A stretch of DNA of 58,821 bases from Anaerolineae bacterium. Its GTDB lineage: Bacteria > Chloroflexota > Anaerolineae > Aggregatilineales > J027. Positions within the stretch are counted from its first letter, which is position 1. The number at the start of each line of letters is the position of its first letter. Below the pieces are notes generated by a model that saw nothing but the letters and a program-made list of their open reading frames with translations, was not told where the DNA came from and did not search any database. The stretch covers positions 1 through 58,821 of the forward strand of contig JAIOHL010000215.1 in assembly GCA_019913005.1 (NCBI GenBank). Direction: 5' to 3'. This document shows, one piece after another, positions 42,503-52,932 of this stretch. Both the position numbers and the translations under genes were made by a program.

Positions 42503-44317
42503 TTGACCGACACCAACGCCACTTATCGCATGATACTGGCTCTGACCGATATGGAATCAGCCGGGGCATGGGTAACACTTGCCCTCAATCTGCTGCCCCC
42601 CGGTGGTGAACTCCATCTCATTGGCCTCGTCACCATTCCTGAAGGCACCTCACTCAGCGAGGGCGCGACGCCTGCTCAACAATGGCGGGACACCTTTAGC
42701 CCATTTGCTGCCAGCCACCCCGAAATCTATGACGAAGTAAAGGTGCGGGTGGATTATCAGCCAATGGCACGTGTCATCGAAGATTGCACTACCTATTCCG
42801 CAAACTCTCTGTTGATCCAGTGGCATGGCAATGCAACGACGGGCGGCTGGTCAACCGAACAACTCTTGCAACAAACGCCCTGCGATCTAGTGCTGGTATA
42901 TGGCGTATTTTGGCAAAAAACTGGCCCAGTCCTGCTGAGTTTGCGTGGCGGCCCCAACCTGACCCTCGGTTTTGAAGTCGCCCGAACACTGGCCGAATCC
43001 GATTCCATCACGCTGTTCCATGCCGCCGATAGCCCTCGCCGCGCCCCCGACTTGGACTTATTGACCACCAGCGCCCCCGAAATTGGCCGGGTTGTCACCG
43101 TGACGGGCGATGTTGAACAGGGCATCATCCGCGAAGCCGCTGGACATCGTGCCATCGTCTTAGGGGCATCGTTTGCTGGCCCCAGTCCATTGATGCAGCA
43201 TCTCACCCAACAAACCAATACCGCGCTGGTGGTCGTCCGCGCCAAGCAGCAAGAACCGATTTCGTTTCATGCCCCTCGTCGTGGGTTATTTGGTCGCCGC
43301 CGTCCTGCCTCACAGCCACCGGAAAAACCGCCGGAAGAACTCTCCACCCGTGTAGACCGCTGGTTTGCCGAAAATACCTTTCACAGCAACGAATTTGCCG
43401 ACCTCACTGCGTTGATGGCCCTCAAAGAAAAACAGGGCGTGACCATCAGCATCGGCCTGCCTGCACTCAATGAAGAAGAAACTGTTGGCAAAGTGATTAG
43501 CACCCTCAAAAAGGCCTTCATGGATGATCTGCCGCTGGTGGACGAAATCGTACTGATTGACAGCCTCTCCACCGATAACACTGTTGCGATTGCCGAATCG
43601 CTGTGCGTGCCAGCCCACAAACATCCCGAAATTTTGCCCGAAGTTGGTAGTTATCGTGGCAAAGGCGAGGCCCTCTGGAAAAGCCTCTATGCGCTCAAGG
43701 GTGACATCGTGGCATGGATAGACACCGACATTACCAACATCCATCCCCGTTTTATTTATGGGATTTTGGGGCCACTGCTCAAACGACCCGATATACAATA
43801 TGTCAAAGGCTTCTATCAGCGGCCTATCAAAGTGGGGGAGCAGTTGCAGGCCTATGGCGGCGGACGTGTCACCGAGTTGGTAGCCCGCCCGTGGTTGAAT
43901 TTGTTTTATCCAGAACTTTCCGGCATTGTGCAGCCGCTTTCCGGTGAATATGCCGGACGACGCAAGGCATTGGAACAAGTGCCCTTTTTCAGCGGTTATG
44001 GGGTCGAAACAGGCCTGCTGCTAGATTTGCTGACCCTTTATGGCTTGGATGGCATCGCCCAAACCGATTTGGAGGAACGGGTGCATCACAATCAGCCATT
44101 GGTTGGTCTCAGCAAAATGTCCTTTGCAATTTTGCAGGTCTTTATCATGCGCCTCGACAAACGGTATGGTGTCCAGTTATTAGACAAAGCCAACCGTACC
44201 ATGAAAATGGTGGCTTATGGGCCGGAACGTTTTGCATTGGATGTGGCCGAAATTGGTGATATTGAGCGCCCACCCATGAATACGATTCCGGCCTATCGGG
44301 AGAAATTTGGGTTATAG
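42503..44317 (+). CDS. gpgS: USP-like domain fused to glucosyl-3-phosphoglycerate synthase
   Basis: The TTG start at 42503 follows GGAGG. Residues 1-255 form two universal-stress-protein-like halves (MILALTDMESAGAWVTLAL; LLSLRGGPNLTLGFEVA; ending TALVVVRAK). Residues 300-604 match glucosyl-3-phosphoglycerate synthase (GT81): ISIGLPALNEEETVGKVI, IDSLSTDNT, the metal-binding DTDI, GYGVETGLLLD and ERVHHNQPL. GpgS joins glucose from an NDP donor to 3-phosphoglycerate, the first step to the compatible solute glucosylglycerate. A linker rich in Arg and Pro joins the two parts. The fusion with a stress domain suggests control of solute synthesis by nucleotides. Confidence 0.85.
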   Translation: MTDTNATYRMILALTDMESAGAWVTLALNLLPPGGELHLIGLVTIPEGTSLSEGATPAQQWRDTFSPFAASHPEIYDEVKVRVDYQPMARVIEDCTTYSANSLLIQWHGNATTGGWSTEQLLQQTPCDLVLVYGVFWQKTGPVLLSLRGGPNLTLGFEVARTLAESDSITLFHAADSPRRAPDLDLLTTSAPEIGRVVTVTGDVEQGIIREAAGHRAIVLGASFAGPSPLMQHLTQQTNTALVVVRAKQQEPISFHAPRRGLFGRRRPASQPPEKPPEELSTRVDRWFAENTFHSNEFADLTALMALKEKQGVTISIGLPALNEEETVGKVISTLKKAFMDDLPLVDEIVLIDSLSTDNTVAIAESLCVPAHKHPEILPEVGSYRGKGEALWKSLYALKGDIVAWIDTDITNIHPRFIYGILGPLLKRPDIQYVKGFYQRPIKVGEQLQAYGGGRVTELVARPWLNLFYPELSGIVQPLSGEYAGRRKALEQVPFFSGYGVETGLLLDLLTLYGLDGIAQTDLEERVHHNQPLVGLSKMSFAILQVFIMRLDKRYGVQLLDKANRTMKMVAYGPERFALDVAEIGDIERPPMNTIPAYREKFGL

Positions 44318-44400
44318 GGTTATAAAGTTTCTGAATTCGTCTGGCAAAGGAAACTTATTGGCGCACATCACGGTAGACACTATACGAGGAGAAACACTAA

Positions 44401-45770
44401 TGCGAAAAATCATTTTGCCCATCCTAATGCTCATCTTGTTGATCGGCCCGTCCCATCTCACCCATGCCCAAGACGATACTACCCTTTGGTTTTGGGCCAC
44501 CACACCGGATGGTTTAGTCGCCTATACACTGGACGGGCAGATCAATGTGCTGACCGATGACGCAGTGCTGCAAGATGTCCCATTTCCGGGGACACGCCTC
44601 GCCGCTGATTCCGCTCTGATTTTTGATGATGAAAACCGTGTGGTCTATCGGGTGACGCCAACCACCGTCACACCCTCCGCCCCGTTGGATGAACAGTTTG
44701 ATCTCTTTCGTCCCCTGCAATATCGTCACCCCTACCTATTGTTCACCGGGGCACGTGTCTTTCCTTCTGCTGGAATTTTGAACGTCGAAACAATGGAAGT
44801 CAGCCCTTTGACTGGTTTCGTTTTTCCAAATGCACCCCACATGGTTTTTGTAAATGACACCACCCTGCGCTATTACAGCTTTTCCGACCCTAAGGGCGCT
44901 ACCGATGCCCCCAGCACCTTATGGGAACGCGATTTGGTGACGGATGAGGAAACCGCCCTATTATCTTTCGATTATGCCAGCTACCGGGTCTTTTACAGCC
45001 AAGACGGACAGCAGTGGTGGGTCGTGGGGATGTACAATCGAGAGACGCAAATGGCCGATGAAGTCACCACCTACGGCGATGTCAACCCCGATGTGGCAGC
45101 CATGCTGCAAACCCTCGACACCTATTTGACCGATGATTGGTTAGTGACGATAGATACTTTTTGTGCCGCCGATTGCCCGGTGAGTATTGTGCCGTTGGCG
45201 GGGGGTGAACCGCGTACCCTTACGATACCAATCAATAACCCCGGACAGTTGCTTAGAATTAACACCAGTCTTGCGGATGGGACACTGCTGCTGTATCACA
45301 TTCCCTCGGAGAACCTCTATCGCCTTGACCCGTCCGGCAATCTGTTGGTCTTGGGACAAGCAAATACCCTGCATATGGCTCCCTTCTTACCCCCTCACAC
45401 AACGCAGTGGGTGGTTACGGTGAACGAGCAAGAAGACGAGAGTCTCACCTACCGCCTATGGGATTTCGCTGCGGGCGAGTTGGTACAGGAAGCCCCGCTA
45501 GAGAACTTTATTGGCATCACCTATACCACCAACAGCATATTACTGGTCAATGGCCGCTATTTCAGCCTTTACACTCGAGATACGATGTACGATCTGAGTG
45601 CCCATCCGGGTCGTTTTTTCCAGCCGCTCCCCAATGCACAGACCTTGTATCAGGGCAGCCCAGATGAACCACCGGGGATCTATCTCTACGATGCGCCCAG
45701 CGACACGCTGACCATGCTGGTGCCGGAGGGTCAAGCCCTACGTATGGGTGAATTATCAGCAGTGAATTAG
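44401..45770 (+). CDS. Secreted beta-propeller-like protein, paralogue of 36894
   Basis: GAGGAG precedes ATG 44401, giving 456 residues; the frame is open from 44307. A clear signal peptide (MRKIILPILMLILLIGPSHL) ends near residue 23 at THAQDD. The mature part is beta-rich with DGLVAYTLDGQ, LWERDLVTDEE and a C-terminal GIYLYDAPSDTLTMLVPEG. It aligns along its length with the 491-residue protein at 36894. Function unknown. It lies between the GpgS fusion and the GH13_18 phosphorylase on the same strand, possibly as a passenger of the same transcript. Confidence 0.65.
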
Positions 45771-45874
45771 GTCAAGTCTGTCGGCAAGAACGATAAAAAT
45801 GGGTAACATTCAGGAATCCCCGCCAATCTTACATTCTTGTATAAAGGGGTCATACTGGGATACCGAGATCATTC

Positions 45875-47575
45875 ATGAGTGACACCATCTATAACCACCT
45901 CGAATTTCTATACGGCGCTGACCAAGCCAAATCCGTTTATGAGGCGGTTCAGCAATTGATGAAAGCCGCCCATATCACGGCCAGCAAAACCCCGGCCCAT
46001 ATGCCGCGTGTCTCCAATCGGGATGTCACCCTGATTACCTATGCTGACAGTTTGCAGCGCGATGGCGAACGCCCTCTCCAAACATTGGCGGGATTTGTTG
46101 AACGTCGCCTGAAGGGGTGGATTTCAACCGTCCACATCCTGCCCTTCTACCCCTATTCCTCCGACGACGGCTTCTCGGTCATGGATTATTACGCGGTCAA
46201 TCCGGCGGTGGGGGAGTGGGGCGATATTCAACGTCTCAATAAGTCGGTCAAGCTGATGTTCGACCTTGTGATTAACCACGCCTCCGCCCAGAGTGAGTGG
46301 TTCAAACGCTGGCTGGCGGATGACCCCGAATTTGCCGGATTATTCCTGACCGCCGACCCCAAAACTGATACCAGCAGTGTCACCCGTCCGCGCACCTCGC
46401 CCTTGTTGACGCCCTTCCAAAAAGCCAATGGCGAAACGGCCCATGTCTGGACGACCTTTAGCGCCGATCAGGTTGATTTTGATTTCGGCAATCCCGCGAC
46501 CTTACTCAAAATACTGGCGGTGCTACTGTTTTATTGTGAGCAGGGGGCACAGGTCATTCGATTGGATGCCATCGGCTATCTGTGGAAACAACTCGGCACG
46601 TCCTGTATCCATCTGCCCCAAACCCACGCCGTTGTTCAACTAATGCGGGCCGTCTTGGATGCCATCGCGCCGGATGTAGTGCTGATTACCGAGACCAATG
46701 TGCCCCACGCCGAAAACGTCTCCTATTTTGGCGACGGCATGAATGAGGCCCAATTGGTCTACAATTTCACCCTGCCGCCGCTCTTGCTCCACACCATGCT
46801 GACGGGCAAAACCCATAAACTGCGCGAGTGGGTCAATACGCTGGATGCCACTTCAACGCGCACCACCTTTTTTAATTTCACCGCCTCGCATGACGGCATC
46901 GGGGTGCGTCCGGTGGAGGGGATTCTCAATCCCACCGAGATGGATCACCTTTTGGGGCATGTCGAGTCGCGGGGCGGGCGGGTCTCGTACAAAAGCAACA
47001 CTGATGGCAGCAGCAGCCCCTATGAATTAAACATCACCTATCTGGATGCCGTCATCAATCCCCAACTGAATGACGAAATGCAGGCCCGCCAATTCTTGGC
47101 ATCGCAGGCTGTGATGTTGGCGATTGCGGGTGTCCCGGCGGTCTATATCCACAGCCTACTGGGGTCGCACAACGATACCTATGCCGTCGAACGCCTCGGC
47201 TATAACCGCGCCATCAACCGTTCCAAACTCAACAGCGATGTCTTGGAGGCCGAACTCAAAAATCCCGCCACCTTCCGCGCCAAGATTTTTAACGGCTATC
47301 TCGACCTCATCCGCGCCCGTACTCCGCAGCCTGCCTTCCACCCCAACGCCTATCAAGAAGCGGTGGATTTGGGCAGTGATGGCGTGTTTGCCGTGCTGCG
47401 TGATGTCGGCGGTCAGCGCATTGTTGCCATCCACAATTTAACCGCTACCCCCCAGCGTGTCCGGCTCAATAATGCCGATGTCAAGTCGGGCCGCTGCCTC
47501 AATAGTGGGCGCATTGTCGAGGGCGGTCAAACCCAACTCGCGCCGTTTGAGGTCTTGTGGCTAGAGGCGGATTAG
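45875..47575 (+). CDS. GH13_18 sucrose phosphorylase-type enzyme, probably glucosylglycerate phosphorylase
   Basis: The 566-residue enzyme has a GH13 barrel with nucleophile Asp231 (IRLDAIGY), acid/base Glu273 (LITETNVPH) and stabiliser Asp340 (ASHDGIG). GFSVMDYYAVNPAVGEW and FDLVINHAS mark the GH13_18 phosphorylase group. The sequence after Asp231 (YLWKQLGTSCIHLPQTH) is, as I recall, that of glucosylglycerate phosphorylases rather than sucrose phosphorylases. The reaction would be reversible phosphorolysis giving glucose 1-phosphate and glycerate. The GpgS gene 1.6 kb upstream makes this substrate likely. The start has no strong ribosome binding site. Confidence 0.85.
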   Translation: MSDTIYNHLEFLYGADQAKSVYEAVQQLMKAAHITASKTPAHMPRVSNRDVTLITYADSLQRDGERPLQTLAGFVERRLKGWISTVHILPFYPYSSDDGFSVMDYYAVNPAVGEWGDIQRLNKSVKLMFDLVINHASAQSEWFKRWLADDPEFAGLFLTADPKTDTSSVTRPRTSPLLTPFQKANGETAHVWTTFSADQVDFDFGNPATLLKILAVLLFYCEQGAQVIRLDAIGYLWKQLGTSCIHLPQTHAVVQLMRAVLDAIAPDVVLITETNVPHAENVSYFGDGMNEAQLVYNFTLPPLLLHTMLTGKTHKLREWVNTLDATSTRTTFFNFTASHDGIGVRPVEGILNPTEMDHLLGHVESRGGRVSYKSNTDGSSSPYELNITYLDAVINPQLNDEMQARQFLASQAVMLAIAGVPAVYIHSLLGSHNDTYAVERLGYNRAINRSKLNSDVLEAELKNPATFRAKIFNGYLDLIRARTPQPAFHPNAYQEAVDLGSDGVFAVLRDVGGQRIVAIHNLTATPQRVRLNNADVKSGRCLNSGRIVEGGQTQLAPFEVLWLEAD

Positions 47576-47618
47576 CGTAAATTTTGGCTGACACTAGCTG
47601 ACATTTCACTGACGGCAC

Positions 47619-47646
47619 TTGCACTTTTAGCGCAGGGGGGTACAAT
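47619..47646 (+). promoter_or_regulatory. Probable sigma-70 type promoter of the M23 gene
   Basis: TTGCAC (-35, 47619-47624) and TACAAT (-10, 47641-47646) are separated by 16 bases. AGGAG follows at 47670 and the ATG at 47684, so the mRNA leader would be about 30 bases. Confidence 0.5.
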
Positions 47647-47683
47647 CCACTTATTATTTTCTGCCATTCAGGAGCGAAACTCC

Positions 47684-50317
47684 ATGCGGATCAAACTTCT
47701 GCTGGGGGGAATGCTCATTGTCGTCCTCATCGCCCAGTCGGTATTCACTATTACCCCCCCCCAATTACGTCCATTCCCAAGATAGTCCGCCCCAAACCAT
47801 TGAATCCGATGATTCACGGGTATCCCGCGCTGGCACATGGCTTACCCAAGCGGCAGACGGCGCGAGTGGCGGGGCATATCTCTATTCCACTGGCAGCGAG
47901 GCCGACGTGTTGACCCTCGTTTTCAGCGGCACGACCATCGAAATTGTCTACCTTGCCGGCCCCCATTTGGGTACACTGGCCCTCGAAGTGGATGACACGG
48001 TTTTACGCACCGTCATCACCACCAGCGACCAGACCGCCTATCACCAAACCACCACCCTCAATTATCTGACCGACGAACCCCATACCCTGCGCGTCTATGC
48101 CCAAGAAGGTGGCGTCGTCGCGGTGGATGCGTTTCGAGCATTCTTAGCGGAGGATACAGGAGGAATACAGTCAAGCCTCCCCTTGCCACCGCCTAGTGCT
48201 TACGAAATTGCCTACAATTGTGATGGGAATGATATTTGTTTAAGAAACCCATTAGCCACCGAATCCCCGGTACAAATTACCAATCTAGACCAATTTATTG
48301 CACCGGAATGGTCCCCAGACGGACGACGAATTCTATATCACCGGGATATTGATGGTACATCTGGGCTAGGGATTCTAGAGCCAGATGGCACGGATCGCGG
48401 TATTTTTGCGATTACTCCAACCGCCATTAACTCGCGGAAGTCGTGGTCGGGTGATGGCAAAAAAATCTTGTTTGCGAGCCTCGGCAGGCTTTACTACATT
48501 GATGTGACAAAATGCCCGGCGGTATATCAAGACAACAATACTACTCCACCGCCTGTACCAAATTGCGTATCCCATTCTATCTCAATTCCACTGGCCTCAT
48601 CTGGGTTTAGCGACCCGAACTGGCATCCTGATGGGCGTCAGTTCGTCTTTCACTATCGCAACCCCACTCCCAATCAAGGAGCAGGCCAAGATCAAATCTA
48701 CACAGCATTGTTGAATATTTCTAGTCTGGGTACGGCGGAAGCGCTTGATGTGGAGATGGTCAGCGACGAAGCGTTACCCAGTAATGATAGCTACGAACAC
48801 CCCACATGGTCACCTGATGGTAGCCACCTAGTCGTTGCCCATACCCATAACAGCAATGAGGTACTCAGAATGCTGATTGGTACGCCGAGTGAACCCATTA
48901 CCGATGAAATGGATAACTACCCTGACTGGTCACCCTCCGGTACACAATTGGTGTATGTCAATAGGCCAACCAACAGTCTATATCTTGTACCAGCTTTGGG
49001 TGGCTCACCGATTCCGCTTGGGCCGGGTGCTTCCCCCTCTTGGAACCGTACTATTGTTTGTTCTGTTCCATCACCCGGCAACGCTAATTTCTATCGTGCG
49101 CCAATTGGCTTCAACCCATATGAGGGAATCCTTTCGTTTACCAGTAGTTACTATGATTTTGAACTTGATGCTCAATTTACAGAATATGTCACTGACGATC
49201 AAGGAATCACTTGGTATCGTGTGGCTCGAATATTGCAACATGGTACTCAACAACCTCCACCACCGGGGGACATTCCGGGAAATATGGCACTGGCAGTTCA
49301 GCAAAAGGGTGGAGTTTGGATTAAGCCTATAGCATGGCAGGCCAATGGCCCTCCTGATTGCGACACTGATGGCTTGCGGGTTGCCCATGAGTATGATATT
49401 CCAAACATCCCTTGGGATTCATTTAACGGATTCAGTAGTTTACCCATTAGTGTTGCCGATATATGTGCTGCCCAGCGTCAAGAAATTCACGCATTGGGTT
49501 TTCCAGAACCTCAAGAGATATATCCAGAACGTAGTCCTGCATTCTATCCTCGTGATTTGCATGGAGGCGTTGACTTCTTTATGCCTACAACTGCTGGTTC
49601 AGGAAATGTTGTATCTGTTGGGGATGGAATTGTGGTAGGGATTGGTGTGGGATATGTTGGACAAGTAACAAAATTTCCAATTTCAGAATCACATCATGTT
49701 TGGGGAGCTTATGAAACAAATGAAGCAACAGGTCCTGATGTAGAGGACGAACCTGACGAACCCGGCGAATATGGTTATGCCGTTATCGTCCGCTACGGAC
49801 ATTTATATGTGTTGTACGGACACATCCTGTACTTAAGCGATGATATTTGGGTTGGTTCGCATGTCAGGCCCGGTCAGTTCATGGGTGTTTTAGGTACCAG
49901 CGGGGAGCGACACCTTCATATAGAAGTTCATAACTTCCAAGAGTATAGGGAGCAACTAGGCTACGACTTGTTAGATGAAACTGGTATTCTGCCTTATGGG
50001 GGTGATTTTAGGAGTGAGGGAGCACCCTTCGTCTATGATTTCTTGCAACTCCTTAACGACCAAGCTATTTCTAGCACAGTTGCCACTGATAACTTGAATG
50101 AAGTTCAAGACCCTCTATTCGACGATCAAAGAAACGTGAGCTTGAACTTATCGATGGCACTGTAACTTGCTCCATCACCTATATCACTCGTCATCCCGAT
50201 GATCCAGTTATAAACGAAGATGCAGCGGAGGATGGCTTCCGCCTCTTTGCCACAGACGCCGAATATGATAACGAACGTCCTTCACCGCTTGATATTCCAA
50301 ATGGTATTCACGATTAG
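47684..50317 (+). CDS. Secreted M23 peptidase with jelly-roll-like and PD40 domains, interrupted by two apparent frameshifts
   Basis: A signal peptide (MRKLLLGG-type, read MRIKLLLGGMLIVVLIAQ) begins at ATG 47684 after AGGAG, but the frame closes within 35 codons. A C9 run at 47754-47762 causes this: with eight Cs the signal peptide would join TPPNYVHSQDSPPQTIES in the long frame. That frame has the module IESDDSR...AVDAFRAF, PD40 strands (WSPDGRRILY, WSPDGSHLVV), and an M23 peptidase with HGGVD and HLHIEVH, ending at 50165. One more base at the GAAA near 50133 would extend it to TAG 50317, nine bases before the next gene with AGGAG between. Either homopolymer variants or sequencing errors; the intended product is an exported cell-wall peptidase. 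Confidence 0.7.
47754..47762 (+). repeat. C9 homopolymer at the signal-peptide junction
   Basis: Nine consecutive Cs lie between the signal peptide and mature part of the M23 gene. Eight or eleven Cs would give a continuous frame. Such tracts slip easily in replication and also cause sequencing errors, so the tract is either a phase-variable switch or an artefact. Confidence 0.8.
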
Positions 50318-50326
50318 GAGATTCCA

Positions 50327-52180
50327 ATGTACCAAATTGGTTTGCGTCAAACATTTAAAACAGTCATTGTGGTGATTTGCTTGGCTGCAATTATGCCGCA
50401 AACACTCCTCGCCCAAGGGAATCCCAATGAAAAATACCTCATCTATAATGGTGGGGCTTCTCTTGTGAACATCAGTTGGGCAAACGACAGCCTGAGCCTA
50501 GCTTATGAAGAGTATCGTTCGTTGACAGGTGTATGCCCGACAGCGGTCAATACATGGCACCGCTATTTCGTCGAGACGTTGCAAACAACAGATAGTGATT
50601 GTTGGGCCTTACAGCCCACCTTAACGCCAGAACAGCAAAGCACCTTTGAAATCTTGGTAGATGCTGATGTAGCGTCCTTTGTTTTTATCTCACCCACCAA
50701 CCGTTATATCGTTTATATGGGAACGAGTTCGGTTTTTAACTCCTTTCCCTTAGGTATTGCCGACTTAAGTACGGGGCAGCATCGCATTTTGGAGGAGATA
50801 CAGATACAAGGTACTGCGATACAAAGCTTTGACCTACATCGAATTCAGTGGGATGCTAATGGGAGTGCATTCACCTTTGAAAATTCTTTCGAGGGCGGTG
50901 ACACAGAGGTATACTATATTAGTAACTTGGATGATTTGAACAATCTAACGGTTGTGACACTTGGAGATGTCCTACTTATTGGAGAGGCGCGTTTCGGTGC
51001 CCATACGGCTTTTGATTCAAGCCCTGTTGGACAAAGAGTTCTGTTGGGTGGTAGTTCTCGAAGCATCAGCCCCTTTGTATTGTGGGATGTGGTAAACGAA
51101 ACTGGAGTTCCTATTGAGGTAGATGGTCGCGTTGCTGGTGCGGCATTCTTTGGTGAAAATCACGAATTCATCTTGTTCGTAGATGAAGCCGGGCTGAAAA
51201 GATATGAAATTCAAAGTAGCCGTATTACCTTACTAAATCCTGAAATTAACTCTATCTGGGGTAGCGGTGGGGTCTTTTTCTCGCCAAATGCACAACGACT
51301 TGCTCTAGTTAATGGCGGGCGAGGAGGGGGACAATGGCTTTATGTTATTCCAATCCCAGAAAGTGGCCTCGCTCTATTCCGCACGGATACCCTCCAAGCC
51401 AATCTGCTGCAAACGCTGGATACCGACCCTGCCGCGATAGATTATTACAGCTACGCCACTGGCGTCCCGACGGGTGCCACAGGTGGTCAATGGGTCATGG
51501 GTGATTGGGATGGGGATGGGGTCGAAACACCGGGGGTCTATGGGCCAAACGGCGTGTTCTATCACACCAATGTGCTTGGGCCGTCCAGCAGTTGGGTCGG
51601 CACGTGGTTCGGCTTGTTAACCGGGACCGCTGGCAATCGTCCGGTGGCAGGTCGCTTTGATGCCAGTATCAACCACGACTGCATTGGCGTCACCGACAGC
51701 GCCGATTTCCCACCCTATGGCACCGCCTTCGCCCTCTACTTCACCTGTGATTTGGCAGGGGGCAACCCAGCCAAAACTTTCCAATGGCTCTCAGTTCTTC
51801 TACCTACTAGTCAAGGGCACAGCGGGATTTGGGAGTTTAGTGCGGGCAACTATGACCCAACGGTGGACGCCGTAGACACCATCGCGTGCCGACGGGGCAA
51901 TTTTATTGCATGGACGAACACGCCCCCCACCACACAGAATGCTGCTTTCCCCTATGCCCAATATATCGGCGCACCCCACAGCGGCACGAGTCAATTGGTG
52001 GTCGGGGATTGGGACAGCGACGGCACGGATAGTTTTGGGCTGTACTATACGGCGTTAGGGCGACTGCGTGGACGGGATGATTTAGACTGGAACAGCGGTC
52101 TCTATCCCCTTGACCAGCAACTCGATACCAACGTGGTGGGCACGACTAATGTGAGTGCTACCACGTGGCGCTTACGTTAG
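50327..52180 (+). CDS. Secreted beta-propeller protein with C-terminal FG-GAP-like module
   Basis: AGGAG precedes the ATG. The 617-residue protein has a signal peptide (to about residue 29, ending LLAQGN). Residues 30-370 form a propeller-like region (FVFISPTNRYIVYMG, VFFSPNAQRLALVNGG). Residues 385-595 are the calcium-loop module shared with the beta-helix gene: GQWVMGDWDGDGVETPGVYG, then FPPYGTAFALYFTCD, KTFQWLSVLLP, and GDWDSDGTDSFGLYY. The gene is nine bases after the end of the M23 gene if that frame is repaired, so they should form one transcript. It may be an exported binding or matrix protein. Confidence 0.7.
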   Translation: MYQIGLRQTFKTVIVVICLAAIMPQTLLAQGNPNEKYLIYNGGASLVNISWANDSLSLAYEEYRSLTGVCPTAVNTWHRYFVETLQTTDSDCWALQPTLTPEQQSTFEILVDADVASFVFISPTNRYIVYMGTSSVFNSFPLGIADLSTGQHRILEEIQIQGTAIQSFDLHRIQWDANGSAFTFENSFEGGDTEVYYISNLDDLNNLTVVTLGDVLLIGEARFGAHTAFDSSPVGQRVLLGGSSRSISPFVLWDVVNETGVPIEVDGRVAGAAFFGENHEFILFVDEAGLKRYEIQSSRITLLNPEINSIWGSGGVFFSPNAQRLALVNGGRGGGQWLYVIPIPESGLALFRTDTLQANLLQTLDTDPAAIDYYSYATGVPTGATGGQWVMGDWDGDGVETPGVYGPNGVFYHTNVLGPSSSWVGTWFGLLTGTAGNRPVAGRFDASINHDCIGVTDSADFPPYGTAFALYFTCDLAGGNPAKTFQWLSVLLPTSQGHSGIWEFSAGNYDPTVDAVDTIACRRGNFIAWTNTPPTTQNAAFPYAQYIGAPHSGTSQLVVGDWDSDGTDSFGLYYTALGRLRGRDDLDWNSGLYPLDQQLDTNVVGTTNVSATTWRLR

Positions 52181-52201
52181 AGCGAATCACCGTTCTAGGG
52201 T

Positions 52202-52789
52202 TTAGCCGATTAGCCCCTTCAGCGCGGCGTAGTACAGCAGCATGATCGTTTTGCCGTCCACAATCTCGCCCGTCTCGATCATCGCCAGTGCTTGCGCGAG
52301 GGGCAGTTCCAAAATCTCGATTTCTTCTTGGTCAGACGCCAACCCGCCCCCGTCATCCACCTTTGCATCCTCGCTGTATTCCGCCACGAAGAAAAACAGC
52401 TTTTCCGTCACCGACCCCGGACTCATATACGACTCAAAAATCTTGCGGGGCGTCTCAATCCGATAACCCGTCTCCTCCTCGGTTTCGCGCCGGATGGATT
52501 CTTCGGGCGATTCCTCATCCAGCAAGCCCGCGCAGGCTTCAACCATCATGCCGTGATAGCCATTCACATACGTCGGATAGCGAAATTGGCGGGTTAGGAT
52601 AACTGTGCCTTTTTCCCGATTGTAGAGCAGGATAGTCGCGCCATTACCTCGATCATAGGTCTCACGGGAATGGCGCTGCCACGTGCCATCTTTGCGCTGA
52701 TAATCATAGACGGTCTTTTTCAGCACAAACCAATCGTCCGAAAGCGTCTGCACATCCACAATCTGAATCACCGGGGTTCTCACCAGCAT
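52202..52789 (-). CDS. Nudix hydrolase, NudK-like
   Basis: GGAGG lies six bases before the ATG; the product is 195 residues. The Nudix box reads GLLDEESPEESIRRETEEET then GY, with the catalytic RExxEE intact; the first Glu of the box is Ser. YMSPGSVTEKLFFFVAEY matches the NudK/GDP-mannose pyrophosphatase group, which splits sugar nucleotides. It may clear or salvage NDP-sugars for the neighbouring glucosyltransferase enzymes. It is convergent with the propeller gene and divergent from the XRE-SorC gene. Confidence 0.85.
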   Translation of the reverse strand: MLVRTPVIQIVDVQTLSDDWFVLKKTVYDYQRKDGTWQRHSRETYDRGNGATILLYNREKGTVILTRQFRYPTYVNGYHGMMVEACAGLLDEESPEESIRRETEEETGYRIETPRKIFESYMSPGSVTEKLFFFVAEYSEDAKVDDGGGLASDQEEIEILELPLAQALAMIETGEIVDGKTIMLLYYAALKGLIG

Positions 52790-52932
52790 GGGTTTCCTCC
52801 AAAATATTCACGTGACGGGCCATTTTATTCGGGCAAGGCGATCACCGGAAGCGCGTCTTGCCTAACACAGTGTACAATCTGTTGAGCAAACCCGCCGATG
52901 GATGTTCGGTCAAATGAACAAAAGGGAAAATT

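Noticed and set aside
43310-43978. 222-residue open frame antisense to the GpgS domain
   Set aside because: The plus strand carries all GT81 motifs; the antisense frame has no recognisable domain and lacks a start signal.
47718-47760. TTG 47718 as the true start of the M23 gene
   Set aside because: No ribosome binding site is present, the resulting N-terminus is not a signal peptide, and a well-placed promoter, AGGAG and signal-peptide start lie just upstream in another frame.
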